NCBI RefSeq assembly: GCF_018336935.1
Contig: NZ_CP068771.1
Location: 2,294,001 to 2,358,000 of the forward strand
Length of the DNA stretch: 64,000 nt
Reading direction: 5' to 3'
Source: Serratia plymuthica
GTDB taxonomy: Bacteria; Pseudomonadota; Gammaproteobacteria; Enterobacterales; Enterobacteriaceae
The notes beneath the pieces were generated by a model that saw only the letters and a list, made by a program, of their open reading frames with translations, did no database searches and had not been told where the DNA came from. Every line of letters begins with the position of its first letter. Position 1 is the stretch's first letter. Made by a program: the position numbers and the translations under genes. Positions 53,901 through 63,300 of the stretch are shown here, piece after piece.

Positions 53901-55933
53901 TGGAAGAGGCGATTGCGGATCGGGACGTCATTCATGGCGTGATCAGAGGATGGGGTGTCAATCAGGATGGCAAAAGCAACGGCATCACGGCCCCGAACGG
54001 CAACGCGCAGTCGCGCCTGGAGCAAACGATATACACCCGCTTTGGGATCGATCCTGAACGCATTCAATACGTAGAAACCCACGGGACGGGCACCAGGCTG
54101 GGCGATCCTGTTGAAGTTGCGGGTTTAAAGCAGAGCTTCGCTCAATTTACCCGCCAGGCGAATTACTGCGCATTGGGCTCGGTGAAAAGCAATATCGGCC
54201 ATACCCTGAGAGCCGCCGGTGTCGCCTCGGTGCTTAAGGTGTTGCTGGCGATGAAGAATCGCCAGATACCGCCCATGTCGCAGCATCAGGCGCTTAATGA
54301 ACACATTGCGCTGGACGGTTCACCTTTTTACGTCAACCGGGAGCTTCGGGATTGGAGCGTGGCAGCGGGGCACCGCCGTCAGGCGGCCGTAAGTTCGTTC
54401 GGCTTTAGCGGCACCAATGCCCACCTGGTGATTGAACAGTTCTCAAGCGAGGAGGCGCCCGCCATCGTTACCGGGCAACCCGCCGCGCGCGAACCGGCGC
54501 TGATAGTCCTGTCGGCGAAAAACGACGCGCAGCTCAGGCAAAGCGTCGTCAATTTGTTGGCTCATGTCCGCGAACAGGCGGACCGGATGCGAGCGCAAGA
54601 AGGCCAGGCCGCAGGAGCGGATGCCTACCTGCACTCACTGGCTTATACCCTGCAAACCGGGCGTGAAGCGATGAGTGAACGGTTAGGATTTGTCGCGCAC
54701 ACGCTTGATGAACTGCAAAGCCAGCTTGCAGCCGCGCTCGACGGCGAGCAGCAAACCCGCGAGCCGATCTTCCGGGGCAAGAGCAAATCACACAGCGATG
54801 TGTCGTCGCTCTTTAACGTCGATGACGATATGCATGGCCTGGTGCAAGCCTGGGCCGCCAAGGGCAAGTTCGCCAAACTCCTCGAGATATGGGTCAAAGG
54901 CGTCAATATCGATTGGGATATTCTCTATTTACAGGGGACGCCGGCACGCAGCCCGCGAAAAGTGTCTCTGCCGACGTATCCTTTTGCCCGTGAACGCTAT
55001 TGGGTCGATCTGCCCAGCGCGCCTGCCGAGGGGACTCCGGGCGCGCCGGCAGACGCGGCGCCCGTTTCCGGTACGCTTGCGCAACTGCATGACGCGCCGA
55101 TGGATTTCTCGACTTATGAGCACCTGCTGGCGGCAGGCGCAATGTCTGCGCAAGACCGCCTCCCCGGATTATGGTTGCTGGAACAGGTGCTGAACGCCTG
55201 CGAGTCATCCGCCCGAGGGCAGGCGGCCGAACTGAATTACCTGCTGTGGGGGCAACCGGCCAGCGTGCAGGACGCTGTAGATGGCCATATTCAAACCTAT
55301 TTCTCCCACGAGGATGACGGTCTCTATTTCCAGTGCGTGACCGAGAAAACGCATCAATCCGTGACTCATCATTTTGGTCAGGTCGCCCTGAACGCATCCG
55401 CCGGCGTCGGCAGCCGTGTACAGGATCTGCGGGCGCTGGAAGCGCGACTGGAAGCGCCTCATCACCAGCAGGCGGCGCTGCAAATCAAACGGACAATCGA
55501 TGAAAGCGGGTTGCGCCACCACGCGGTGGCCGAAAAGCTATGTTTTGACGGCACACAGCTGCTGGTGCGACTCAGCGCCCTTGCGCAACGGCCGCATCAG
55601 CCGCAAGCAACGCGGTTCCGGCCGGCGCTGCTGACCGCCTGCTGGCAGTTGCTCTCGGCGCTGAATCACCATTGCCATCCTCAAACGCCGGCGCATGGCC
55701 AGTGGTACCCATTCTCGCTGGATTCGATCACGACTTATAAGCCGGTTCCGGAGCGCGCGACGGTCTGCATTTCCCCCGCGCCTGCGGAACATGCGTCTTT
55801 GGTGATCACCGGCGATCTCCCCGGATATGACCTGAGCCTGTACGACGAATCTGGCGCGCTTTGCCTGCGGCTCAGCAACTTGAAAATGGTGAGGGAAGAG
55901 GCCTTGCTCACCCTTGAATCGTCCGAACCCTGA
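44978..55933 (+). CDS. oocJ: Trans-AT polyketide synthase 1 (glyceryl-loading, OocJ-like)
   Basis: 3,651 residues, no AT domain. Domain order by approximate residue: DH 5-290 (His16, Asp190); FkbM-type O-methyltransferase 385-645 (DIGGNIGMF); FkbH glyceryl-loading phosphatase-like domain 785-1105 (LDCDNTLW, Asp789/791); ACP (Ser1230); KS 1320-1742 with Ser1488 in place of Cys (DTASSSS), both His motifs kept; degenerate crotonase-like segment 1955-2165; ECH2-like domain 2216-2465; tandem ACPs (Ser2533 and Ser2644), each reading LDSITGVTW, the beta-branching signature; KS 2733-3155 with Cys2900; C-terminal DH-like region 3370-3640 lacking catalytic residues. The ATG at 44978 follows GAAGGGG; one eight codons upstream lacks a ribosome site. 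Architecture and neighbours fit the first oocydin A synthase; the symbol is tentative. Confidence 0.88.
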   Translation: MSAYTLSDSSLIVSGHVVLNEPILPAMGYVHFVASSLLNNNDANNADSIYPMQLKNAVWFSPMTLDKGACEVNIVFGDEDDDKTYWVTSKVPGKATKRHATGVVSFDFNAAEANERPVGSVFPLPDITAQTFTHRLTRDDIYRQFLSAGIDYRGNFQCLHALHCNRTLFWGQICADEGSLTDLPSPYILDAAIQTVLLGARKALWGDRPEQVYVPFSLDNILIHKPLTPKCDVFSVPRQASSHSPEKGIFDVLIVSESGDILVEMKGLHIRAYHKAGQGEQSSLAAAPTETGQTWAIAATFTAEPIVEPLQTWFSQLNWHDRITFAPYNQVYQELLSPQSVLATNAAGVNAILCRLEDLIANEAAPAPVTRKNGVPQVSPEQINHHLTDCERFVLPNGMEIAHLKPYETRYLYEEIFVEKTYVKHGISFAPGDVVVDIGGNIGMFSLFATTQCPDLRIFSCEPSPISHAILRKNLALYAPEAKALQVGIADKDGEAEFVFYPNSSVWSGFHTDDAEDGEALKKSMENEVAKHLGALDGEVIREHLDAMIGERLQKQTYQVQMRSLTSIMQEHHIKTIDLLKVDAEKCEWDILSSIADDVWPNIRQIVVEVHDKEGVTAEKIARLLRDKGYELAVVEEDMLKSSGLANFYARRPAVQADNAPRLSPLEQGVRDNFNDLLTLVGEQSHRRQGPTFFVLCPPSPAMRERFSAALLTQVAEMMHRIQGDKAEIRCIDLNHQLQAYGVTDYHDDVRDEMGHIPYTPAFFEVIASVLVRHADAGRRPPYKVIALDCDNTLWSGVVGEQGAAGVTIDANFRALQQFMLRQKERGMLLCLVSKNNREDVKQVFDSRDDMVLQWDDFVDVQINWNAKSDNLQHLAKTLNLSLDSFVFLDDSPIECAEVSARCPQVLSLQLPENNDAIPGFLAHVWAFDQVRRTTDEDAKRTHLYQEQARREAFRQSAFSMEAFIHGLGLEVTLQPATPDQAERLSQLTHRTNQFNLVKAPYSAGDILSRIQHPEQGCWSIRVSDRFGDYGICGLCLFSEHEHALSVDGLLLSCRVLGRGVEYQVLNALGRTALERKKHTLGIHFTANDKNQPAENFLRGLPVMVPASSGIWAYAAPAAALAELAFTPSLQAMDSASDNAPSGQEAASVPHGQSPDTRQMQRIAEQRSRLSLPQTERACPPMAAHRPDDIDNDAVLHFIDAAIEQSLHECLKARVDIDETKAFSEYGVDSFAAINLAVKLNAAFSIRLPSTVLFDYGCVSDLRRYLLANYRSAIVARMQPAQQPDAAPADDAGRRAKAPMNQNRKNANEAGEPAQYGGDIAVIGMSARFPGIANADEFWSMLLASGNCISEVPAERWDIAAYYDEDRSKPNKTYGRWGGFIEDIDKFDASFFGISGKEAKQMDPQQRLFLQESWHALEDAGYANRDIKNKKWGVYAGADAGDYQANLRRHDVPLDASSFMGNDSSILAARIAYFMDMKGPAMAIDTASSSSLAAVHLACESLRGGAVDMALAGGVSIHTTVNFHILCAKAGMLSADGRCKPFDHRADGFVPGEAVGVVVLKRLQDAINDKDPIYSVIKGSAMNQDGKTNGITAPSSRSQTELICQVYDELNLGADELTYIEAHGTGTKLGDPIEITALTDAFRRQTQRVGFCAIGSVKSNIGHCVHASGVSALIKLLLSFKHRQLPPSANYEKPNPLIPFEETPFVVNTQVQDWQPNAQGKRIAAVSSFGFSGTNVHMVLEEFRPASDESAPTKPQNALDPEPALLLLSARSEAQLHLLAQRLKAHLQQHSPLTLGELKDIAYTLQLGRESLGHRLAVAGKSEAEMLSGLEDYLSRQAFAQTYLTAAVAQGERNKGNSAGQQAEIDRAMQQRDLRGLAGQWLEGRQVDWSAWYPAARQRVANLPHYPFEQERHWLPENPARAIPHAGAISAADVSSAVMAAPLAESAPGKRVLAALQTFQSADSQAEIASIPLTDEGQGVFSLRLYGTGGVSASQLSHMLTALKRRSDISVLLFCGDEQGFLADLEHDHELFLQQALYRTVLTMPFPVIAVVPGDCKGYAWLLACLCDFAVLSATARYHYASGDQRVSQPLYHLLSERFTPAAAQALLTDTRQQEGRQLKTLGLLMPVFPSAEVIGESLKLARELAKAPREALVQLKQHLAATLVQLSAAPADSPIAFTPDAAVAAPLLPENGVQAFENGQLPAPSGQPRKVALSSAVIEAQAYDNGVLLVRLCERESRNKFSKAFVAGFEEIFAHIRQHHGYKVVVLTGYDHYFASGGTLETLQAIQKGEAKFTDEKIFALPLECEIPVIAAMQGHGIGPGWAVGMFCDEAIFSLESVYYSPYMRYGFTPGAGATLILPSRLGLDLAREALFTAGEYKGYELLQRGLKNPVLERARVLPFALAAASAIARKSRAELVAWKTQRSQPLRDRVEANYAQELRMHERTFVGNPEVLSRIQQHFNLGESIAPQQGANAVTVNEPHSVGAGQPAQDAPQALFEKVYVLLRRMLTDELQIKAEQVESEQPFVDLGLDSITGVTWVRKVNAEYGLTLNAADIYSYPNLKLFTALVIDNAGLSAAVADHHAVKTNKTADVLPGLPADSAGHVEAPSANVLAFLSQTLSQELQIKAQAIDPDIAFVDLGLDSITGVTWIRKINQHFGLALNAAEIYSYPTLQEFAALVQRYAVAPASLSQAPAEPTAQWHEAPLPAARPEELRTQRADSPAAPEPASAAGQAIAIVGMSGQFPKAKNLQQFWENLRAGADCISEVPAERWPVAAFFDANPQAPGKTNSKWMGVLDDADKFDPLFFNISPREAELMDPQQRVFLEACWGCIEDSGYNPADLSGSRCGVFVGCGEGDYEARFGMELNAQTFMGNAASILAARIAYHLNLQGPSLAIDTACSSSLVAMASACDSLVLGNCDLALAGGVCVLAGPSMHIMTSKAGMLSEDGRCFTFDQRANGFVPGEGVGVVLLKRLEEAIADRDVIHGVIRGWGVNQDGKSNGITAPNGNAQSRLEQTIYTRFGIDPERIQYVETHGTGTRLGDPVEVAGLKQSFAQFTRQANYCALGSVKSNIGHTLRAAGVASVLKVLLAMKNRQIPPMSQHQALNEHIALDGSPFYVNRELRDWSVAAGHRRQAAVSSFGFSGTNAHLVIEQFSSEEAPAIVTGQPAAREPALIVLSAKNDAQLRQSVVNLLAHVREQADRMRAQEGQAAGADAYLHSLAYTLQTGREAMSERLGFVAHTLDELQSQLAAALDGEQQTREPIFRGKSKSHSDVSSLFNVDDDMHGLVQAWAAKGKFAKLLEIWVKGVNIDWDILYLQGTPARSPRKVSLPTYPFARERYWVDLPSAPAEGTPGAPADAAPVSGTLAQLHDAPMDFSTYEHLLAAGAMSAQDRLPGLWLLEQVLNACESSARGQAAELNYLLWGQPASVQDAVDGHIQTYFSHEDDGLYFQCVTEKTHQSVTHHFGQVALNASAGVGSRVQDLRALEARLEAPHHQQAALQIKRTIDESGLRHHAVAEKLCFDGTQLLVRLSALAQRPHQPQATRFRPALLTACWQLLSALNHHCHPQTPAHGQWYPFSLDSITTYKPVPERATVCISPAPAEHASLVITGDLPGYDLSLYDESGALCLRLSNLKMVREEALLTLESSEP

Positions 55934-56007
55934 TCGCGCAGAACACGGATTACTGACCGAATAACCCGTAGGTTTTTGCCAGCCCGTTGAAAGAGGTGAT
56001 GTCATTG

Positions 56008-57312
56008 ATGGATGTACAAGGAAAACGAGTATGCATTATCGGCGGCGGCCCTTATGGGGTCAGCCTCGGTAAAGAGTTGAACCAGGGCGGCATTGATTAT
56101 GACCTGTATGAAGCGGAGTCGGACTTTGGCGGCGTATGGAATGCCGACAGCCGCTGTGGCCGCACCTATCCGTCATTGCATCTGATCTCCCCGAAGGTCA
56201 ATACCCAATATCCGGATTTCCCCATGCCGGAGGATTATCCTCATTATCCCAACCATAAACTGATGCATCAGTATATTTGCCATTACGCGCGCACCTTTGG
56301 GGTCTATGAGAAAGCCCATTTCAATGTCGCCGTCACCCGTATTGAACCGCAGGATCAGGGTTGGCAGGTTGAGTTATCGACGGGGGAAAGAAAGTTTTAT
56401 TCTTTTGTTCTGGTCAGCAACGGCATGCAACGAGAGGCCCGCTATCCTGAATCGGCTTATCGCGGCCATTTCACCGGCGATATCATGCATTCGATCGATT
56501 ACCGGACGCCGGAACGCATCAAGGGCAAGCGGGTCTTGATCATTGGCGCCGGCAACTCCGGCTGCGACATCGCGGTCGACGCGGTTCATCATTGCCAGGC
56601 GGTCTACCACAGCACGCGGCGCGGTTACTACTATCAGCCCAAGTTTATCAACGGCATGCCCACCCCAAGATGGATGGAGGGGTTGGGGAATAAATTTAAC
56701 ACTCGTGAAGAAACGCTGGCTTATATACAACAGGTTTTTAAGCTTGCCGGTTACGACGGTACGGATTTCGGTTTAAAGAAACCGGATTATCCGTTGGATG
56801 CCTCCCATCCGATCATGAACTCTCAACTGCTCTATTTTATTGGCCACGGCGATATCCAGCCCAAGGGGGACGTGAGCGAGTTTCGCGGTAATACCGTGAT
56901 ATTCGAAGACGGTTCGCAGGTTGAGGTCGATACCCTGATTTATGCGACAGGATATCACCGCCGCTTCCCATTCCTCGACAGCAAATATCTGGCTATGAAG
57001 AACGGCATTCCAGACTGTTTCTTACACATTGTCCCCAAGAACTTTAACAACCTGCTTTTTGTCGGTTATATCAACTCCGCTACGGGCCTGGGGGTTTCCG
57101 CCCGTTCTCACGGCTTGTTCGTCGTGGATTACCTCAAAGCTTATTTCGCGCAGTCTCAAGGGCTGCACGATTTTACCCGCATGAAAAAAGAGCAGAACCC
57201 CGATCTGGGGCAGAACTATTACATCGGTTCTTTCCGCCATCAGTGGGAAGTCGATCTCTGGAAGTTCCTTAAGTTACTGGCGCAGTACCGTGAAGTACTC
57301 AACAGAAGGTAG
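56008..57312 (+). CDS. oocK: FAD-dependent monooxygenase (OocK-like, Baeyer-Villiger type)
   Basis: 434 residues of the flavin monooxygenase class. FAD-binding VCIIGGGPYGVSLGKEL is at the N-terminus and NADPH-binding VLIIGAGNSGCDIAVDA in the middle; the YATGYHRRFPF segment is near the C-terminus. It sits between the two PKS genes. In the oocydin system the enzyme at this position inserts oxygen into an ACP-bound beta-ketothioester, a Baeyer-Villiger step during chain assembly. I infer the same here from position and fold. ATGs at 55999 and 56008 compete; the latter has the better-spaced GAGGTGA. The PKS 2 start follows five bases after its stop. Confidence 0.85.
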   Translation: MDVQGKRVCIIGGGPYGVSLGKELNQGGIDYDLYEAESDFGGVWNADSRCGRTYPSLHLISPKVNTQYPDFPMPEDYPHYPNHKLMHQYICHYARTFGVYEKAHFNVAVTRIEPQDQGWQVELSTGERKFYSFVLVSNGMQREARYPESAYRGHFTGDIMHSIDYRTPERIKGKRVLIIGAGNSGCDIAVDAVHHCQAVYHSTRRGYYYQPKFINGMPTPRWMEGLGNKFNTREETLAYIQQVFKLAGYDGTDFGLKKPDYPLDASHPIMNSQLLYFIGHGDIQPKGDVSEFRGNTVIFEDGSQVEVDTLIYATGYHRRFPFLDSKYLAMKNGIPDCFLHIVPKNFNNLLFVGYINSATGLGVSARSHGLFVVDYLKAYFAQSQGLHDFTRMKKEQNPDLGQNYYIGSFRHQWEVDLWKFLKLLAQYREVLNRR

Positions 57313-57317
57313 AGGCG

Positions 57318-60300
57318 ATGACAGGCAAAGATAACAACACCCACGACTTACACGAGTCAGCCCGGAATGCGCTGGAAGCTGAGTTGATGCAATCCGCCAG
57401 GAAACCTATGCCTACCGACGTCAATCCTGCTCGCGCCGCCGTTGAATGGCCGCTTGCCGCTGCCGTCGGCGATGGTTGCCGCCAGGCGCTGCGGCAAGAG
57501 GTGCTGGGCATTTTTTCCATGATCCTCAAGTTGCCGGCGGAAAAAATCGACAGCGAGGAAAAGATATCGACCTACGGCGTTGATTCTATTGTCATTACGG
57601 AAATTATGGGGCGTATCGCCGGTGCATTGGGCGTGTCGCTTTCCGCCGCCATTTTCTTTGAAGCCAGAAACATTGAGGAACTGACAGATATCATCATGGC
57701 GCGTTTCGGCCAGCATGTCGCGGCGCGCTATGAGCCTTCGCCCGTCCGCAGCGATGACAGCCGGTCAGCCGAATGGGCGCTGGGCCAACGGCGCGGGCCG
57801 GCGGCAGCGGCAGACATCGTCGCCGGTGAAAAATCAGCCCGGCACCTTCAGGCGCTGTTGGCAAAAAGTCATCAGATCAAGCGACAACGGGAACGGCGCG
57901 CTGCGCCGGGCGATCGGGCCCGGCCCATTGGCGCACCGGCAAACGGGCGTTACGAGCCGATCGCCATCATCGGCATGAGCGGAATGTTTGCGCAATCTTC
58001 CTCGGTGGAGGCGCTGCAGCGCCACCTTTACCAGGGCCGGGATTGCATCAGTGAAATTCCCAAAGAACGCTGGGATTGGAAAGCCATCTACGGCAACCCG
58101 AAAGACGGCGAGTTGACCAATGTTAAATACGCCGGCTTTATTCAGGACGTGGATAAGTTCGATCCGGGTTTTTTTGGCATCTCACCGCGTGAAGCTCAGA
58201 CCATGGATCCTCAGCATCGGTTGTTTATAGAATCGGCCTGGCAGCTCATCGAGTCATCCGGTTACGCCCCTTCGGCATTGGCCGGAAAAAAGGTCGGGGT
58301 ATTTGCCGGCATCAATTTGCAAGACTATGCCGAAACTGTCCTGAATGCCCAATCCCGCGATATTGTCGAGCTCACGGCGATCCCCCATATGTTTTGCCCG
58401 AACCGCCTCTCTTATTTGCTGGATGTGCATGGCCCCAGCGAAATTATCGACACCGCCTGTTCAAGTTCTTTAGTGGCGATCCACCGCGCGGTGATGAGCA
58501 TTCAGCACGGTGATAGCGATATGGCGATAGCCGGCGGCGCCAACCTGATCCTTAGCCCGAAAATGCACATTCTGTACAGCAAGGCCGAAATGATTTGCGA
58601 GGACGGCCGCTGCAAGACGTTTTCTGATCAGGCCAACGGCTACGCCCGTGGAGAAGGGGTTGGCGTCGTCATGCTGAAAAGGCTGTCCGCCGCGCAGGCG
58701 GATAAAGATCGTATTCTCGGGGTCATTATCGGCTCGGCGGAAAATCACGGCGGCGCCGCCACCTCGCTGATGGCCCCCAACCCGAATGCCCAGGCTCAGC
58801 TGATTCGCGATGCGCACAGTAAATCCGGGGTTGACCCGCGCAGCATTACTTATATTGAGTGCCATGGAACCGGCACGCCGCTGGGCGATCCTATTGAGGT
58901 CAACGGCCTGAAAACGGCCTTTAAAAATCTCTATCAGGAACACGGGCTGCATACTGCGGCGGCGAAACACTGCGCATTAGGTTCGGTGAAATCCAATATC
59001 GGCCATACGGAAACCGCCGCCGGCGTTGCCGGCGTCATCAAGGTGTTGTTGGCGATGCAGGATGAATATTTGCCCAAATCGCTGCACTGCCAGAATCTGA
59101 ACCCTTTGCTGGAGCTGGAAGAGAGCCCGTTCTATGTCCTTCAGGAGGGCGAAACATGGCAACGGCCGACGATCGGTGACGTGACGCAACCATTGCGGGC
59201 CGGCGTGAGCTCCTTCGGCGCCGGCGGCGCGAACGCGCATCTGGTGATTGAGGAATACCGACAGGAACCTGACGAGCCGTTGTCCCTGGTCCTGGAGCCG
59301 GAAATCATCGTGCTGTCGGCCAAGAACAGCGAAAGGCTGCAGGTCTATGCGCAGCATTTGACGCAGTATGTCGCTCAAAATTCGGCTTATGTCGCGACAC
59401 ACTTCAAGCAGTTCGCCTACACATTACAAACGGCGCGGGATGCGATGCCGGTGCGAGCCGCATTCGTGGCCGAAGATGCGGCTTCGCTTTTGCGCCAACT
59501 GACCCTTCTGGCGCAAAAAACACCGGCCGCCGCCAGTGACGAGGCCATTTTTGTCAACAACGAGGGCGCGGAACGCGCTTCCCATGCCGATGCGCAGGAT
59601 ATCGCGCGTTGGTGGCAGAACCGGCAGCTTAGTGAAGTCGCCCGGGCCTGGGTGACGAGCGGTGCAGTCGACTGGCGGCAGCTATACGCGGGCCGGCATT
59701 ATCCGCGCCTGGCGCTGCCAACCTATCCCTTCGATCGCCGTCGTTACTGGATCAAGGAGACGCAGCCGCAGCCGGCGGTGACCGTCGCGGCCATCCAGCC
59801 GGCAAAAGAACCGATGAAAAGGGCCAGCCATTCGGAAAAGATCCGGCTGCAGCCGCTGAAATCGAAGAGGGACGCCAATCCGCCGGTGGCAGCTGGCGGC
59901 GACGCGGCTTTGGCGCAGGGGGGGCGGCGCGACGAGCAGGACCATGACGACAACGGGGTTGCCACGGTGAACGGCAACGGCGCCCTGCGCAGCGGCGAGA
60001 GACCGCTGGAGAGCGTCATCGACGCATTACGAGCCAGTTTGGCCCGGGCGCTCTGTTGCGCCGAGGCGGATATCCATCTGGATCGCTCCTTCGCTGAAAT
60101 GGGCCTGGACTCGATTGTCGGCGCTGAATGGGTGCATGACATCAACCGACAGCTTGGCAGCGCCTTATCCGCTACCCGGTTATACGACTATTCCAGCGTT
60201 CGGCAACTGGCGCAGTTTATCGCGCTCAGTGGCGCGCCGGAACCGCGTCATGCCGGGGATACGCCTCGGCATGACGGCCGGCCGGCTATCGCCCCAAGCA

Positions 60301-63300
60301 CCGTGGCGGCATCGGCGCGCTCCGCAGAGCGGCAACGCGAGCCGGTCGCGGCGATCGCGCCATTGTTGAAAGCCAGCCTGGCTGATGCACTTTACATTGC
60401 GGTGGAAGACATTCAGAACGATCGCGCCTTCTCGGCGTTAGGTCTGGACTCGATTATCGGCGCCGAATGGATCAATGAGATAAACAAGACGCTGGGCACA
60501 GCGCTTTCTGCCACGCGTTTGTACGACTACCCCAACATTCAGGCTCTGGCGGAATATATTGCGACGCAATCCGATGGAGCAACGCCGCGCCCAAAACCGA
60601 ACGCGGCCGTTTCAGCGCCTGAGGACGCACGTCCCGAGGTTCTGAAACCGGCCGCTTCCATCGCGCCCGCACGCTCGGAAGAAGCCGCCATCCCGCATCG
60701 CCGGCAAGAGAAAATCGCCATCATCGGCATGGCCGGCCGCTATCCCGATGCGGACAATTTGACGCAATACTGGGATAACCTGGCGAACGGGCGCAATGCC
60801 GTGCGTGAGGTCCCCAAAGCGCGTTGGGACGTCGATCAATACTTCGATGCCGATCGTCGCGCGGAAGGAAAGGTGTATTGCAAATGGTTGGGGGCATTAA
60901 CGGATATCGACTGTTTTGACCCGCTCTTTTTCTCGATCTCGCCCGCCGAAGCGGAAGGCATGGATCCCCAGCACCGTCTTTTCCTGCAGGAAGGATACAA
61001 GGCGTTTGAAGATGCCGGCTACAGCCCCGAGGCGTTGAGTCAGCAGAACTGCGGCGTTTATATGGGGATAATGAGCTATGAATATGCTCACCTGATGCTG
61101 AACTCCCCGCGGCCGCTGTCCGGCACCGGCAACAGCTTCGCCATCGGCGCGGCGCGAATTCCGTACTTCCTTAACCTGAAAGGGCCGGCCATCCCTGTCG
61201 ATACCGCGTGTTCGTCTTCGCTGGTCGCGACCCATTTGGCCGTCACGGCATTACAAAACGAGGAAATAGACCTGGCGCTGGTCGGCGGCGTCAGCCTTTA
61301 TCTGATGCCGGAAACCTACATGGGCATGTGTTCTGCCGGCATGTTGTCCCCTGAGGGCCAGTGCAAAGCGTTCGATGATACGGCGGATGGATTTGTGCCC
61401 GGCGAAGGCGCCGGATGCCTGGTGCTGAAACGGCTGTCTCAGGCCGAGGCGGACGGCGACCATATTTATGGCGTCATCATTGGCTCGGGCATCAACCAAG
61501 ACGGCAAAACCAACGGCATTACGGCACCCAGCGTCAACAGCCAGATCGAACTGGAGAGAGAAGTCTACCGCAGGTCTCAAATAAACCCGGATTCGATCAG
61601 CTATGTGGAGACGCACGGCACAGGAACGAAACTCGGCGATCCTATTGAGTTTGAAGCGCTGACCGCCGTCTTCAGAGAGCAGACATCGCGCAAGCGTTTC
61701 TGTGGCCTCGGCTCGGTGAAAAGCAATATCGGCCACGCTTCAGCGGCATCCGGCATGGCAAGCGTGCACAAAACGCTGCTGTCAATGAAACACCGGCAAC
61801 TCGCGCCATCGCTGCATTTTATCAAGCCTAACCAACACGTTAACTTCGAAGATTCGCCTTTCTACGTCAATACGCAACTCCAGCCCTGGCGACATGATGA
61901 AAACCAGCCGCGAAGAGCGGCGGTGAGCGCCTTCGGCTACAGCGGCACCAATGCGCATATGGTGATTGAAGAGTATCTGCCGCCGGTGTCTGACGTGGCG
62001 GAGGATAAGCCGCAGGTGATCGCCTTATCGGCGATGCGGGCCGACCGTTTGCCGCTGATGGCGGAAAATCTGCTGGCCTGGCTCCAGGAGGAGCAAACGG
62101 CCGGCCGTACCGTCGATATGAGCCGGCTGGCTTATACCTTGCTGAGCGGGCGCCAGGCCATGACGGAACGGCTGGCGTTTGTCGCCGCCTCGGTCGGCGA
62201 GCTGCAAGAGAAACTGGGCCGGTTTATCGCCGGGGATATTGCGACACCGCCACTCTTTAGAGGAACGGTGAACGGCAACCCGCCGGCGCTTGAGCGCCAT
62301 CAATGCGCCAACCCGGCGGATCTGCACGCGCTGGCGGCGGCCTGGGCCACAGGGGCGGCGCTGCCCTGGGATTTACTCTATCCGCAGGCCGCTGAAGGCG
62401 CTGAGCGCCGTTTCCCCCAAAGAATCAGCCTGCCGACGTATCCGTTTTACCGGCAGCCGTGCTGGTTCGAAGAGACAGACGGCGTGGTCGCGCCGGCACT
62501 TTCGGCGGACGCCGCCGGGACAGCGCCGGCTGACGAAGAAACGCCATGGCTGCGGGCGACAGAGGCCTGGGTTGAGGTGAATGCCGATAAAGACACGCCA
62601 TGGGTTGAACGCATCGAGGCGAACCGCGACAGGCAAATACTGGTGCTGGATCAGACCGCCGCAGACTATCGGAGCGTCGAGCAGGTGTGTCGGCATCTTC
62701 AGCAGATCACCGATAACGCTCAACCGCTCTGGGATGTGCGGCATATCGCCTTGCCGAAGGATGCCTTAACGGCGGAGGCGCAGAGCGCCGCGCTGCAAGA
62801 GGCGCTCTCGGCGGCGATCCCTCATCCCGATAAGCCGTTGGCGATTTTTCTGTTCCTGCCCGATAGCCCGGACGCCGAGGCAGAGTCTGGGCTGCGGCTT
62901 GCCTATCTTTGCGTGCAGGCCGTCCAGGCGGTTGCCCGGCTAAACCCGGTGCAATTCTATTGCTGTCACCGGGCGGACTATGATCGCGGCCTGACAGCTG
63001 CGGCCGTGCAATATGAAGCGCTCTGCGGACTGCTGCGCTCTGCGATCCTGGAAACCGTGGGGCATAGCTACCGGAACGTCATCTTTTCTCCGCAGACCGC
63101 CCACCGGGAGACGGCGCTTCAGTTGATGCAAACCTGGCTGTGCGACGGCATGTCGGCGCCTGAAGCGGGCCGACAGACGCAGGCGATCGGCGCGTCGACA
63201 GTGCGTTTCTCTGGCGGCCGGCAGTACACGTTGCGCGTCAGTGAATCCGAGCGGCCTGAAACGGCGGATGCGCATTTTCGCACGGGCGCGACCTATCTCA

